Assembly (NCBI RefSeq): GCF_964199755.1
Contig: NC_133897.1
Coordinates: forward strand, 12,488,992 to 12,552,991
From: Larus michahellis
Taxonomy: Eukaryota; Chordata; Aves; Charadriiformes; Laridae
Reading direction: 5' to 3'
DNA: 64,000 nucleotides
The translations under genes and the position numbers were made by a program. Under the pieces are notes generated by a model. That model worked only from the letters and a program-made list of their open reading frames with translations. It had not been told where the DNA came from and ran no database searches. Positions 53,401 through 63,200 of this stretch are shown here, one piece after another (position 1 is the first letter of the stretch; each line of letters starts with the position of its first letter).

Positions 53401-56400
53401 CTTTCAACTAACTAGTATGAGATCTATTTTAATTTCTGTTATTTCCGGGTAAAGGCTGCTTAACATACAGAGATCCATGCTCTGATATTCCACTATCGTT
53501 ACTTTTTTTTTTTTTTTGCATGATTATCATTGTGACTTATTTTAAAGCTGCTTTCATGGCAAGGCACATAGCCTACATAAGGCTATTCAGGCTTATCTAT
53601 GTTGTCTATATGGTCCCTGTCACTGCCACACTGCAAAAATTCTGCTTGATTTCCAAAATTCTAAGAAAAAAATTCAGTCTTTACCAGAGAAGCCCACAGT
53701 CACTTATTCCTTTCAATCTCCTTCACTTACTTGTGACAGAAAATCTACTACTGTCAACACAGAAATAAATTAAGCATCAGTTCCTCTTTTACTTATTCAT
53801 ATCTAGTCGGTAAATTAAGTTAAAATCTGTTCAGACTCATGAACCAAAGTAGAAGCAAACATTTTTTTGTTTTCTGTTGTCACCTGAAGATTGAGTAAAA
53901 AAACCAATGCTGCACTAGACCACAGGAAGCAGAACAAGGCTGGGTTAAAATCAGGTAGAAGAGAATGTGAAAAAAAGCTCGCGCTATCCCAAACTGTTCA
54001 CAATCTTATGATAATAACTTGCAAGTACAAGGTAGTACTGAACAAGTGCAGAAGCACTCTAGAAATTCAGATATTTCAACTTTAGTCTGCACTGCAGTCA
54101 CTATGAAGCACTCCTGCAGTAGTAACAATAGAGTTCACATTTAACAGCATAAACCAGACTAGAAGTGAATGTCTCCTCCTTATACAGCGTGAAATGCTTC
54201 TATTCTCTTCTCTGCAGCTTTTGCAAGGTACTCAAATATTTGAGTCATTTCTTATCCTACTACTTTTTATAAATACGCTATGTAACACAAAAAAAGAGCA
54301 AAGCTGTAATATAGTTGCCAATGTAGCTTTTTTACCCCAGACAAATATTCTGCTCATAGGACAAGTGAATCACAAAAAAAAATAATGTGCTTCAGATTCT
54401 TAAACACAGGTTATCATATAATGAAATGCCATATAAATTCAAGTGCCATAGGTGGACTCAGATTTGTATACACGAAAAGAACCATATTGGCTAACTTTCA
54501 GGAGAAACCTATTCACCACTAATCCTCTGACCATAAAAAAAAGATTGCTGAACTGGCTAGAGAATGCATTCCCTCCTCGGCAAGTCTGCTTTGAAACTGC
54601 CAAGTAAGAAAAGAGGAAGGCTACCCTGCCTCTCCCCCCAGCTTATCCAAGATGTGAAGCCTCAAAGTGCCTGCAGATATATTGTTCTTAAGGACAGGAA
54701 GCCTGATGCATCATTGCTGCCATCTGCTGCATTTTTTTTAATTCTCCCATGGGACAAAGTTATTCAACATACTTGAATCCAGACTTAAAACTATGCCAAG
54801 TCACTCCTCTCTTTAGTATTCCCTGGAACCAAGAACACGGAAAGGGGGAGGGGGTTACTTATAATAGGTTTTTTTTTTTAAGGAAGGCCACAAGCAAACA
54901 ATTCATCTGTTTTTAATGTCAGCATAAAGTCACACTTGCAAATCTACAACTATTCAGAAAACTCCCTCAGCAGGTAAATCGCAAGATTTTTCCTTCTGTG
55001 ATTTAACCATTACTAACTACGTGCCTTCTAGAGAGGAACTAAGTGCCTTTAAGAGACGGACCAGGGCAAAGTCCACTTTTCCAGTGCCTTAACAAGCACT
55101 TCTGCTATCAACTAATGGGGAGAAAATGGGTGAAGCAGTTCAAGCAAGCAGAAACTTCTTCCAGTTTTCCCATACCCTTGTCCTTAGTGCAAAGGCACAT
55201 TTTGTACTTGTTCCTTTGGTTTTATCTAAGAGTTCCAGGGATAATTTCTATTTTTAAGCACCTATAGTGCACGTTCATTAAGTCACATTTCTCAATACCG
55301 TTTATTGTGGGACCACCATTAAAAAACCAACAGTAACATAAATTTAAGCAGAAAATACCACACTGTTGTTATGCTACATCACCTGAGGTTGGTTGTTTAA
55401 CTTTCAAGACTTAAAAACCTCCTGGCTAAGCTAAACACCACCACCTGACTTGAAAAGCACTTCAACAAAATTTGTGCTCTGTCACTTCAGAGCCCAGCTC
55501 AGCTGGGGGGTGGCTTTTATTTATTTTGTGGGTTTTTTTCCATTATATACATTGGCTGTGGTATATTACTCATCCACTCAATAGGTTTTCCCTCTCCATG
55601 AAACAAAACTGCTCTGAAGCAGCACTTTCATAACCTGAACAATTTTTTTTAATAAGCATTTTAGTTCTATGTCCTGTGCACACCTACGCAGAAGGCAAGA
55701 AGTCAACATACTTATTAAGGGGAGTATCCTTTCCCAGCTACTTTCATTTCTACACGTACCTATTCCTTGTCAAGGAGTAAGGGTTTCTCTTACAGACCTA
55801 AGTTTGAAAATATAGTCTAGCTTTAAAGTTACAATAGCACAAGTTAAAACAGTCCTTATAACCTTCTGACACCTAACTTCATTTATCCTTTTTCTATAAT
55901 GAAGCCATGCAATCATAACTAGTCCTGAAGAAACAGTCCTGCACTCCCAGGCCATACCTGATGCCATGCCCACCACCAGGTAACATTAAAGAAAAGAGCA
56001 GCATCATTACTGCAGGTTTTTGGAAACAGCTGATCAGATTGCTGAACTTTCCCTCCAATATATCCAGGTTAAATGGACTGTTAAAAGTTTAAATACACAT
56101 TTTACATATTAAAGCAATTAAGCATTAGCATTAGAAGTCATCTACAGGTGCAGAACTATTCAGTACTTTTCTTACAGTCTAAACATACAATAATATGACA
56201 GAAAGACCAAACACCAAGCAGTACCGATCCTTCATGATGCTGATACCACGCACGTTCAGTTTAAGGTCTAATCCTCCCATCTCTCATTTAAAGCTATTCA
56301 CGATCTCTTGAATTATTAACTATCACCTACATGTTACACAAACCGCTACTTCACTCTTAATTGGCACATACTGCAGGTAATACTGCGTATTGTCAAGTGA

Positions 56401-59400
56401 TCTAAGGATTATATGCTACACTGAATTTTCACTAAACTGTTACACAGGGTCCCATATTAAGCTAGTAAATCTAATTTCCTCAGTCCCTTTTTATTCTATG
56501 AGGCTTATTCCTGAATGGGTTGCAAAAGGATTTTTGAACAACATAACCTAGCAGCTCTAAGCCCCAGGCATTCTTCCATATTACCTTCTATGAAAAACAT
56601 TTGAGAAAGTACAATTAAGTTAAATTTTCTGAGTTGCTACCTATTTTTCTTGTGCTTAGAATCAACAATATGATTGAATTTGTATTTACAGTACCTATAA
56701 GCATTGACAAAAACCAACATACCACATTGGTTTGAATGGCCATTAACAGAAGCCCATGGCAGCACCCGATAATTATTCAACTAGAGAGAGAATGGGTGAC
56801 GCTCATACTGCAATCAGTCAGCAAGTTCAAACAGCCCCATGGTAATATCCTCCACTGCAACACACCAGCTTTCACAGAACCTGTTGCCACCTGATGGCAA
56901 GAATCCCTTATGAAGGCAATTTCAGATTTCCAGATCAAGTCTTGGATTCAGACAATCAAGGAAAGAAAATTCTTTGGTCCTTGGAAAGCACTCTGAGAGC
57001 CCACATATTCAAATGTGGGCATGGCAGGGTAAGAGTTTAGGAAGAACAAGGAAAAAGACTGTGCCTTTAGCACTAAAGGTTAGTTAAGTCCTGTCTGGCA
57101 GACACAGGTCACATAAGCTACCTCCACCATGGGACTGGGGTCTTGGTCTCTTCCCTTGGAGAATAATCTTGAATTTCTAGCAGCAAAGTGTTACTGATCG
57201 AAAAGGAAACAGAAGTGAGTCAAAGGGAGTGAAGCATTTCTTACACACTGACTTTCCTGGGTTCAGTCTGACAAGGGCTTTCTCAGAAACAGTAACTGTC
57301 ATCAGAATGCAAAAAAAAAAATCCAATGACAGATGACATCTGAAGTGACAAAGCCCACCTCTAAATTAAAGGAAAAGCCAGAAATACTATTTAACTCCTA
57401 AATCTATCAAAGCTAAGAATTTGCTAGACTCCTTAAATAATCTACCTCCAATTTGTAAGTGTAAACTACTATTAACAAGAAATTTATGAGGATCCTCAAG
57501 CTGCTAATTTCCTTCAATTGACTTGCCTGCAAAACTACTGAAATTCTGCTGTTAAATACTACTAAAATCAGCCAAATTCACGAGGAGCTGTTGTTGGAAA
57601 TGAACTGTACTGGGCTTGCAATCAATCTACATTAGGGATTAAACAGCATATAGTTTTATAGCTACTTCAAGGCAAAAGAAGTGACTTTGACTCCCTCACC
57701 ATGAGGTTAAGCCTTTGCAAACTGTTAGTAGACAAGTGACCTCTCTATCACTAACATAAGCAACTCTGGAAAATGATTTCTGAAGTGTTCCATCACAACA
57801 TCAAAACTTCTGTTTTAATTCAGCCACTACTATCTGTTCAACGTTACAATGTGTGTTAAGTTTTGTTCCTGCCAAAGAAAACAGACTGACTAAAGTCATA
57901 ATTAGGAAAATGTATTTATTGTTAATATTTAAAGATATAACAAAAAATACTTTATATTATCACTTCAGAGTTAAGACTAGCATGCTGGGAGTTATTTTTC
58001 CAGGATCTACAGAGGCGTATCAAGATTTCCAGTAGAAATTCTACAACTTTCCTCCTGAACTGCCACAAAAGCACTCTGACTAGGTATCACCAGATTCTAG
58101 TAGAACAGTATAGTCAAAATAGCTAGGGAATGTAATTCAGCAAATTTCTTTTAAGTCTATAAAAAAAGGCTCCTAGAAATCTCACTAGATACCACAGCAG
58201 TATGGCCCCTTATCAAATACCCACTGAAGTAGGGATCATCACAGACATGAATCTATACCTTTACGCAGTCTAGCCCTCTGATCTCAAAATAATTAAGACA
58301 CATAAGAAACAGCAGGTGATTTTCAGTTAACCCGAAGCATGTATTTGCTAAAAGCAACTGAGTCAGGACTTCAGAAGTTCTTCTCCTTCCTACCACATTT
58401 TTGGAAACATGAAAGCAATCTTAGTTTAGACGAAACTGTTTTAGTTTGCTAACTTCTTCCTGTACTCCATGAAGTTTTTGTTGAACTATAGCCTTGTTCC
58501 CAAAACTTGCAACCGAGGTCCTGAAGCACTGGCAAAATATATTCATGCAAGCATGCCATTATGGAAGGGACCGTCTTGAAAACAACACTTTTAAGAGCAT
58601 GTATTGGCAATGATTCTCATACAACAAAACGACCTCCTGATGCTGTGCATATAAGAGTACGACACTGATTTAACTTAAAAAAGCTTAATAACTTACAGGT
58701 CTCATCTTTTTGGAATAAAATATTCAGCAAAGGGAAAGCTTTAATCTCAAAAGAATTACTTATTTGAAATGCACCATTATAACACTATGGATACATTCCA
58801 AGATATGTAAATTGACATTAGTCTCCTCTGCTAAGGAAGGGAGCAGACAGATTTTCTGATCTTGAAAGAAATGGGTACTCTCTTTCTCCAAGTAAGTACA
58901 AAAGAACAGAAATTAGAATTTAGATCCAAGTTTACATGTAGTTTTATAAAAAATCTAGTATGACAAATTAAAAGAACCATCATCACTGTGAAGACTAATC
59001 AAACCACCTTTAATACTACTGCACCTGTTGAAAGTACATTGACAGTTCCAAGCTTTTGAAGCAAATTTGCAAGAATCTCTCTCTTACTGAAGCTTACACA
59101 CTGGTTTCTTGGAATTAATGCCTTGAGTACAGGAAAAAAAAAATCATAACAGCTTAGCTTTCAAAAGTATGACACAAAAGTGGGTTCGACTTTTTCCTCA
59201 ACTGTCAAATAGACAAAATTCACATCTGAGAAAGGTAAAACAGAACAGAAAAGAACACAGAAGAAAAAAAAAAGGGAGGGGGGGACGACCAAACAAACAA
59301 AAACCCCACCAGCTTGCTTAGCAAAGAAAAGCACAAGTTCAGAGCGTTTTCCAAAATGCTCCTTAGTGCTTGGTGCAAGGTAAGTCGAAGCAGCAAGCAC

Positions 59401-60237
59401 CTGCTGCTTAGCATAGCACAGGTTAAGTGCCCAGCTGAACATGCACTGAAACCAAACTCTTCAAGATGTCCCAAGCAGAAACATCCATCCCAATATACAG
59501 TTAATGACCAAAGATGAAAATATAATGTTATGAGTAGAGCTTACACACAAATCAAGTATTCAGTCTTCTCAAAGACACATGTAACATTTACTGCAACACA
59601 TACACACGCAGCACTATCTGCTGTATGATCTGCCAAAAGCATTCCATAAAGCAACTTACTGGATCCCGCACAGTGGCACAGAAGCGGCAGCACGTGCCAT
59701 TTGGCAGAACTGACTGAGCAAAATTCCTGTTACAGAAAGCAATTTCCTATTTGTATGGGTTTGTATGTTTTTCAATTACAGATACATGCCAAGTGCATTT
59801 CCTGCATTTTCCTCACATGTTAACGTGGGAGCTAGAGCCTAACTCAAGACTGGTAATACAATTCCTGCATAGCCTAAAAAGCCCTGTACCTTAAATGAGT
59901 GAAACTGTTGTAACTTGCAGTTTATTTAAATCCCCTGTAGGGCTGAAGAAAAGTTAAGTTGAGGGTCCCACTCGGTATGGAGAATTAGCCACCTTTGACA
60001 GCTCTGTTCTAGCATTTTATGTTGCACAATGCTATCAACCAACTGTCTTCTAAAGTGTTCTGAGATACAATTCTGATTAAGACATAGTAAAAAACAAAAT
60101 AAATCACTGTTTCATGCAACACTTACAACAGGGGAATATGTAATCATAATACTTACTAGATGAGAACCGTCTTTAACTTCTTGTACTTGCTGCACCTGCG
60201 GTTCAGCCACAACTTTAGTGTCCTGATCAGAAGTCAT
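26135..60237 (-). CDS. LARP4B: LARP4B, La-related protein 4B (16 spliced coding exons)
   Basis: Cytoplasmic RNA-binding protein. Family knowledge: LARP4/4B bind AU-rich mRNA, poly(A)-binding protein and RACK1, and promote mRNA stability and translation. Joined exons on the minus strand: 60237-60157, 46613-46466, 46274-46113, 43909-43828, 42930-42794, 42214-42111, 41459-41349, 40753-40700, 40352-40143, 36908-36802, 36284-36030, 34554-34509, 31611-31447, 27867-27743, 27071-26960, 26416-26135. They total 2,181 nt, or 726 residues plus stop. Every junction keeps frame. All introns are GT-AG except the one after exon 10, which is GC-AG. Domains: PAM2w (LNPNAKVW, residues 35-42), La motif (about 143-222, with [20 protein letters not shown]), RRM-like (about 224-305, with RCIVILRE and NWFITFE), then a disordered P/S/R/Q-rich tail ending in [10 protein letters not shown]. 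Identity rests on near-colinear match to remembered mammalian LARP4B. The paralogue LARP4 fits much less well. Confidence 0.97.
26960..27071 (-). CDS. LARP4B: LARP4B coding exon 15
   Basis: Acceptor GAATCCTTACAG; donor GTAAGTGA after 26960. Encodes residues 596-633, with [16 protein letters not shown] and ending in [12 protein letters not shown], which is strongly conserved with mammals. Confidence 0.95.
27743..27867 (-). CDS. LARP4B: LARP4B coding exon 14
   Basis: Acceptor CTTTTCCTCCTTCAG; donor GTAAGC after 27743. Encodes residues 555-595 ([14 protein letters not shown] ... [11 protein letters not shown]). More divergent than its neighbours. A serine/proline-rich disordered segment. Phase 0 in, phase 2 out. 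Confidence 0.92.
29138..29666 (+). mobile_element. CR1 LINE fragment in LARP4B intron
   Basis: A 5'-truncated CR1 on the plus strand, antisense to LARP4B, in the intron between exons 13 and 14. It has a CR1 ORF2 C-terminal remnant ([20 protein letters not shown], then frame breaks, then [20 protein letters not shown]) and the CR1 3' end 'attctgtgattctatc'. Less decayed than the copy at 15.25 kb. Confidence 0.94.
31447..31611 (-). CDS. LARP4B: LARP4B coding exon 13
   Basis: Encodes residues 500-554 with [39 protein letters not shown] and GTSKER. Acceptor TGTTATTTCTATTCCAG; donor GTGAGT after 31447. An AG four bases inside (AGAG) is not used because it would break the frame. Confidence 0.95.
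32292..32312. repeat. 21-bp palindrome
   Basis: Perfect 10-bp arms AGATCCTTAC and GTAAGGATCT around a single A, in the intron between LARP4B exons 12 and 13. Confidence 0.9.
34509..34554 (-). CDS. LARP4B: LARP4B coding exon 12 (46 nt)
   Basis: A very short exon encoding [15 protein letters not shown] plus the split arginine before it. The acceptor ends CCCTTAG, in a purine-containing context; donor is GTGAGT after 34509. Phase 2 in, phase 0 out. Confirmed by frame and by similarity to the mammalian segment. Confidence 0.92.
36030..36284 (-). CDS. LARP4B: LARP4B coding exon 11
   Basis: Acceptor TTTGAATTTGTAG; donor GTGAGT after 36030. Encodes residues 399-483 with [37 protein letters not shown] and SPGLGRGR. 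Basic, disordered and colinear with mammalian LARP4B. Phase 2 in and out. Confidence 0.96.
36802..36908 (-). CDS. LARP4B: LARP4B coding exon 10, with non-canonical GC donor
   Basis: Encodes residues 364-398 ([16 protein letters not shown] ... LRQYPPRN). The exon ends AACAG and the intron begins GCAAGT. No GT donor near here keeps the frame, and the next exon supplies the G that completes the arginine codon. This is a GC-AG intron with an otherwise strong donor. Confidence 0.94.
40143..40352 (-). CDS. LARP4B: LARP4B coding exon 9
   Basis: Acceptor CTCCTTTGCAG; donor GTAAGT after 40143. Encodes 70 residues (294-363) starting [18 protein letters not shown], which closes the RRM, followed by the Y/Q/P-rich stretch containing [11 protein letters not shown] and [11 protein letters not shown]. 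Phase 0 at both ends. Confidence 0.97.
40700..40753 (-). CDS. LARP4B: LARP4B coding exon 8 (RRM end, 54 nt)
   Basis: An 18-codon exon (residues 276-293) encoding [18 protein letters not shown], almost identical to the mammalian segment. Acceptor CTTTCTTAAAG; donor GTAAATAG after 40700. Too short to be found as an open frame alone. Confidence 0.95.
41151..41205 (-). mobile_element. CR1 3'-end scrap in LARP4B intron
   Basis: About 55 bp reading 'tcatagaatggtttgggtta' and 'gaagggatcttaaagatcac' followed by 'ctagttctaaccccc', the complement of the CR1 3' terminus. A severely 5'-truncated insertion between exons 7 and 8. Confidence 0.85.
41349..41459 (-). CDS. LARP4B: LARP4B coding exon 7 (RRM middle)
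   Basis: Acceptor TTTCCATAG; donor GTAACG after 41349, a slightly weak donor. Encodes 37 residues (239-275) with [26 protein letters not shown] and EADAQQ, the helix and the strand carrying the RNP1-like position of the LARP4-family RRM. Confidence 0.97.
42111..42214 (-). CDS. LARP4B: LARP4B coding exon 6 (La motif end, RRM start)
   Basis: Acceptor TCTCTCTTAG; donor GTAAGTG after 42111. Encodes residues 204-238 with [14 protein letters not shown] and the first RRM strand RCIVILRE. Phase 1 in, phase 0 out. Confidence 0.97.
42794..42930 (-). CDS. LARP4B: LARP4B coding exon 5 (La motif core)
   Basis: Acceptor CTCTCCCAACAG; donor GTAAGT after 42794. Encodes residues 158-203 with [17 protein letters not shown] and the [10 protein letters not shown] segment, the RNA-contacting core of LARP4-type La motifs. 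The M-D-S-D-Q signature is intact. Confidence 0.97.
43828..43909 (-). CDS. LARP4B: LARP4B coding exon 4 (start of La motif)
   Basis: Acceptor TTAATTGATAG; donor GTATGTATA after 43828. Encodes residues about 131-158, ending in [12 protein letters not shown], the first helix of the La motif. Phase 1 in, phase 2 out. Confidence 0.96.
46113..46274 (-). CDS. LARP4B: LARP4B coding exon 3
   Basis: Acceptor GCTGCTGCAG; donor GTAAGA after 46113. Phase 1 in and out. Encodes an acidic linker (about residues 77-130) with DANGDGD and [10 protein letters not shown], matching the mammalian linker between PAM2w and the La motif. Confidence 0.95.
46466..46613 (-). CDS. LARP4B: LARP4B coding exon 2 (PAM2w motif)
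   Basis: Acceptor TTTCTTTTTCTAG precedes GAG at 46613; donor is GTATGA after 46466. Phase 0 in, phase 1 out. Encodes residues 28-76, including LNPNAKVW, the LARP4-type PAM2w motif with tryptophan in place of the usual phenylalanine; in the family it contacts the MLLE domain of cytoplasmic PABP. This acceptor can receive either coding exon 1 or the giant exon in frame. Confidence 0.95.
48550..51960 (-). CDS. Giant MGCC exon: putative alternative N-terminal exon of LARP4B
   Basis: I do not recognise this protein by name. The ATG at 51960 has a strong Kozak context (AAACATGG). The frame stays open for 1,137 codons to a TTT|GTAAGTATT donor after 48550. Read-through would add VSILRK and stop at 48529 (1,143 aa). 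Met1 is preferred over the upstream in-frame GTG at 51999. Visible features: G2, C3 and C4 (myristoyl/palmitoyl candidate), acidic dileucine E16-KTS-LL (residues 16-21), an aromatic patch at 111-122, a basic cluster at 137-149, then about 880 residues rich in S, N, E, D and K with no recognised fold, and a PAM2w-like NPQVEIW at about 1037-1043. An open frame this long in AT-rich DNA is not chance. The donor is phase 0, matching the acceptor of LARP4B exon 2, so an in-frame 1,836-residue fusion is possible. A stand-alone single-exon gene is the alternative. I saw no AATAAA on this strand in the 528 nt after the stop. Confidence 0.85.
51961..52034 (-). promoter_or_regulatory. 5' edge of giant exon: two candidate splice acceptors
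   Basis: Reading the minus strand, a pyrimidine-rich acceptor (GGCTTGTCTCCTCAG) would start the exon at 52034 and leave a 74-nt leader. A weaker acceptor (GTGTATAG) would start it at 52005. From the first site, phase-0 joining to LARP4B coding exon 1 hits TAG at once. From the second, the frame stays open into MGCC through 15 extra codons. An unspliced transcript start nearby is also possible. No TATA box or CpG island is obvious here. Confidence 0.4.
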
Positions 60238-60291
60238 GAGCTGTCTGCTTTTTGGCTGCTCAGAGAGAACTTTACTGGTCACCTTTGTAAG
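60157..60291 (-). CDS. LARP4B: LARP4B coding exon 1 with 5' UTR part
   Basis: The exon begins after a good acceptor (TTTCCGCAG ending at 60292) and ends at a GTAAGTATT donor (60156-60148). The start codon is at 60237-60235, so 60291-60238 is 5' UTR. It encodes 27 residues beginning [14 protein letters not shown] and ending at phase 0. The open frame continues upstream to a methionine at 60366, but that lies across the acceptor in intron sequence, so the start at 60237 is preferred. It also matches the known LARP4B N-terminus. At least one further upstream non-coding exon is implied by the acceptor. Confidence 0.93.
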
Positions 60292-63200
60292 CTGCGGAAA
60301 TGGGAAGACAAAAGATTCTGTAAGTGGTTGTTGAAATTCCTGAAAACTCACAGCCATTCCAGACATGCCATGCTGATTCAGACCAAAGGTCCAAAGAACT
60401 TACACACAACAGGTTTGGGATTACCGTACAGAGAAAACGCTAACAACAGGTTTGGGATTACCATCCAGAGAAAACGCTACGGCGGAAGGCGAGGATAAAG
60501 CAACCTTGCAGACACCCTCAGCTCCCAGCCGCCGGCTGCCTGGGGAGTGCAGACGAACACTTGCCACAGCACCGGGCAGGGAAATTCCACTGGGAAAGTT
60601 TCACTTGATTCTCACCTTAATTATTCAGATTAGTTTTCAAACCATGACTTCTTCGTACCACCTGGTAGACTTACTTAACTTATTAAGAAGCATTTAGTCA
60701 CAAACCAACCTTTGTCTTCTACAACTACTCTGACAGTCAATCTTTGCAAATTTTAAGCAGCATGTTACAACAGTTCTGCTAGGATTAGTAACGCTCAACA
60801 AGTTGCTCTGCTCCATCATCCTAAAATGTTATTTTATTTGATTAGACAAGTAGAAAACTGAGTAGAGTTGAAAGTCTGACAGCAACTTTGCTTTGAAATT
60901 TGAGGCTATTATTTAATACTGTTATTATAAAAAACACCTGGTCTTTAAAAAACAAGAAAAGCTCATTTAAAGCATAAAGTCTCAGAAAGTAAATACTGGG
61001 ATGTAAAATCAGGGTAATTTTTTTAATTTTTCTTTTCAAAAGGACTATGCGCAAGTTGTAATATGCTTTGAGTTACTTATTCACCCAGAAATTCTGGTAC
61101 TCCACCTGTAACAATGCGTGAGAGAAATTTATTGATTTCCAGTTAGTGACACTGAACTTCAGGCTGAGATTCTCTGTGATCTCCTTAAAAAAAATAAAAA
61201 GTAAAGATTTGCAGCACGTGGAAGGTACCAGTACAATTCCTTTCTTTAGCATCACCTCCTTTTATGGTATTTTGGACTCCTAAAGACTGGAGTTAAAGTA
61301 TTTCTTTCAGTCTATGGCATTATGGCCTTCCATGGATCTCCTCTACACTGCATTTTGAAATGGGCAAAGCAAAAACCTTTCACACAACTGACAGAATACA
61401 TTCCAAAATTTTCAAATAAAATTACGGCATTCACCTGATTCGAGCATCTCTATTATGGGATTTTGCAGAAGATAAGATTTTGCACACACAGTTGAAGAAA
61501 CAAATACGCTGACATCCTTGACAGGACAAAATATTCAGCTTAGCTGAACAGTTGCTTATCACTTCGTGCTACTGATGTAAAGTCAGCATGAAAAACATGT
61601 TTTTGAAAGAAACACATGCACTGTGTCACTGTTATAGTCCTGGAAGTTTTTTTCCCCTAACACCCTGCCTCTCATCTTGGAATAGAAACTATTTAAGTAA
61701 CAGAGAAATGACATAGACAAAAAAACACATTAAAAAAAGAAATAAAAAAATATATACTGCCCCTCACATACAGTGTTAACACACACATGAACATACACAG
61801 AGTCTACATGACAGAAAGTCTGGAATTCAATCACGATGTTTCTATTTTATAAAAAAGAAAAAACAAAACAAAAGTCATCCTTGGTATAAAAGCAATTTTT
61901 CAAAAGCCAGTATTAAATAGCTATACTCTGTGTTGCTTGGGAAGCTATGTGCACATTAACACTCCTGAAGGTGTCTAAGCTTCTCAGAGAATGCTTCTGT
62001 TAATATTCTTTAAAGAAATCGGTTTTAGCCTTTTAAAATTTTGCATTAATATCTTTCTCAAAAAAGCACAAGACTTCTTACATAGCTCATGCTCGCTGTA
62101 TATAACCTCCACTGCTGTTCATACTAACCTTGAGCATGCACATTAGTCCAGATTCACAAGCTGAAGTCTACTTAACAGAAAGACAAATGTCTTTCAGTCA
62201 GAAACGATGCTAACTATTCAGCATTTTGACCTCCAAATCAATGCCAAGGTACTTCTTTGCATCCTTCTACGTCACCTGCTTATCTCACACATTCCCATTC
62301 CCTTCTAGGATCAGCCTGTCCCCAGTCATGCTGCAATCTCTTCCATCCTCCAGTATGTTGTGTTAGCACCAGTACTTTGTATATCTACGGATTGTGGAAG
62401 GAAAACAGCTAAGATCACGTGAGTCTAACAAACAAGACTAAAGTTCCACTACACATACGTCCTTTAAAGCATTTGCTGACCAGCCATCAAACACAAAATA
62501 TTCAGATAAATCATTAATTTCAGCTGAGGGTGGACAAGTTGTTAGCCAACTTGATAGATAACACATGACTGCAATGTGCACATTGCAACTTTAAATTTCT
62601 TGGGCAAGCCACCAGCAATCAGAGCAGCACATCACTCTACTGCTTTTCAGAAGTCCCTTAGATGAGATTACACAAGATGCTTATCACAGGCCAGGTTTAG
62701 ATTGAAGCTCCAGGTAAGTGTTTGCATTGCTCAGACTAATAATCTATTCTCATTAGTTACGCAGATTTTTCGTGATACACACCGCAGTAAATCCACTCAC
62801 CCTGTGAACAAATTATTTTTAATAACTACAATGCCAAACCCATACATTTAATTTGCATTTTGAACATCAAGGAACAAGACTGCTCTCGAAACAAGTGATA
62901 TGCTACTATACTCTGTTTAAAGAGGATAGTCAACCTGCCTTCTAAGTCCCATGCTTTTAACATTAATTAGCTATTGCCTTTCTGCAATATTGAAAGACCC
63001 CGAATGCAGAAGGAATTTCCTTTGCAATTTTCTTTGCTTATATGTCACACTGCTACAACTCCCCAGGACATCAAGTGCTCTGCTGTAAGATCCCATCTGT
63101 TGTGATCTACTTCAAAACGACTTCACATGCAGGGGCATTCTGGAAAGTTAGTGCCATCAACTTTTCCACCACAGAGCTGCCACTTACCAGTCTCTTAAAG

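Larger units (their letters stand above)
46614..60156 (-). other. LARP4B: LARP4B intron between coding exons 1 and 2, hosting the giant exon
   Basis: A 13.5-kb intron, split by the giant exon into 1.9 kb (46,614-48,549) and 8.1 kb (52,035-60,156). Apart from the giant frame and a GC-rich patch at about 47,865-48,110 it is AT-rich. I found no further exon, and no clear interspersed repeat. Confidence 0.75.

Noticed and set aside
60238..60366. Upstream in-frame methionine extending the LARP4B N-terminus
   Set aside because: It lies upstream of a strong acceptor at 60292, so the extension would be intron sequence; the known N-terminus starts at 60237.
60375..60400. 'gattcagaccaaaggtcca' resembling a phrase common in sauropsid repeats
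   Set aside because: Only about 20 bp match from memory, too short to call a repeat.
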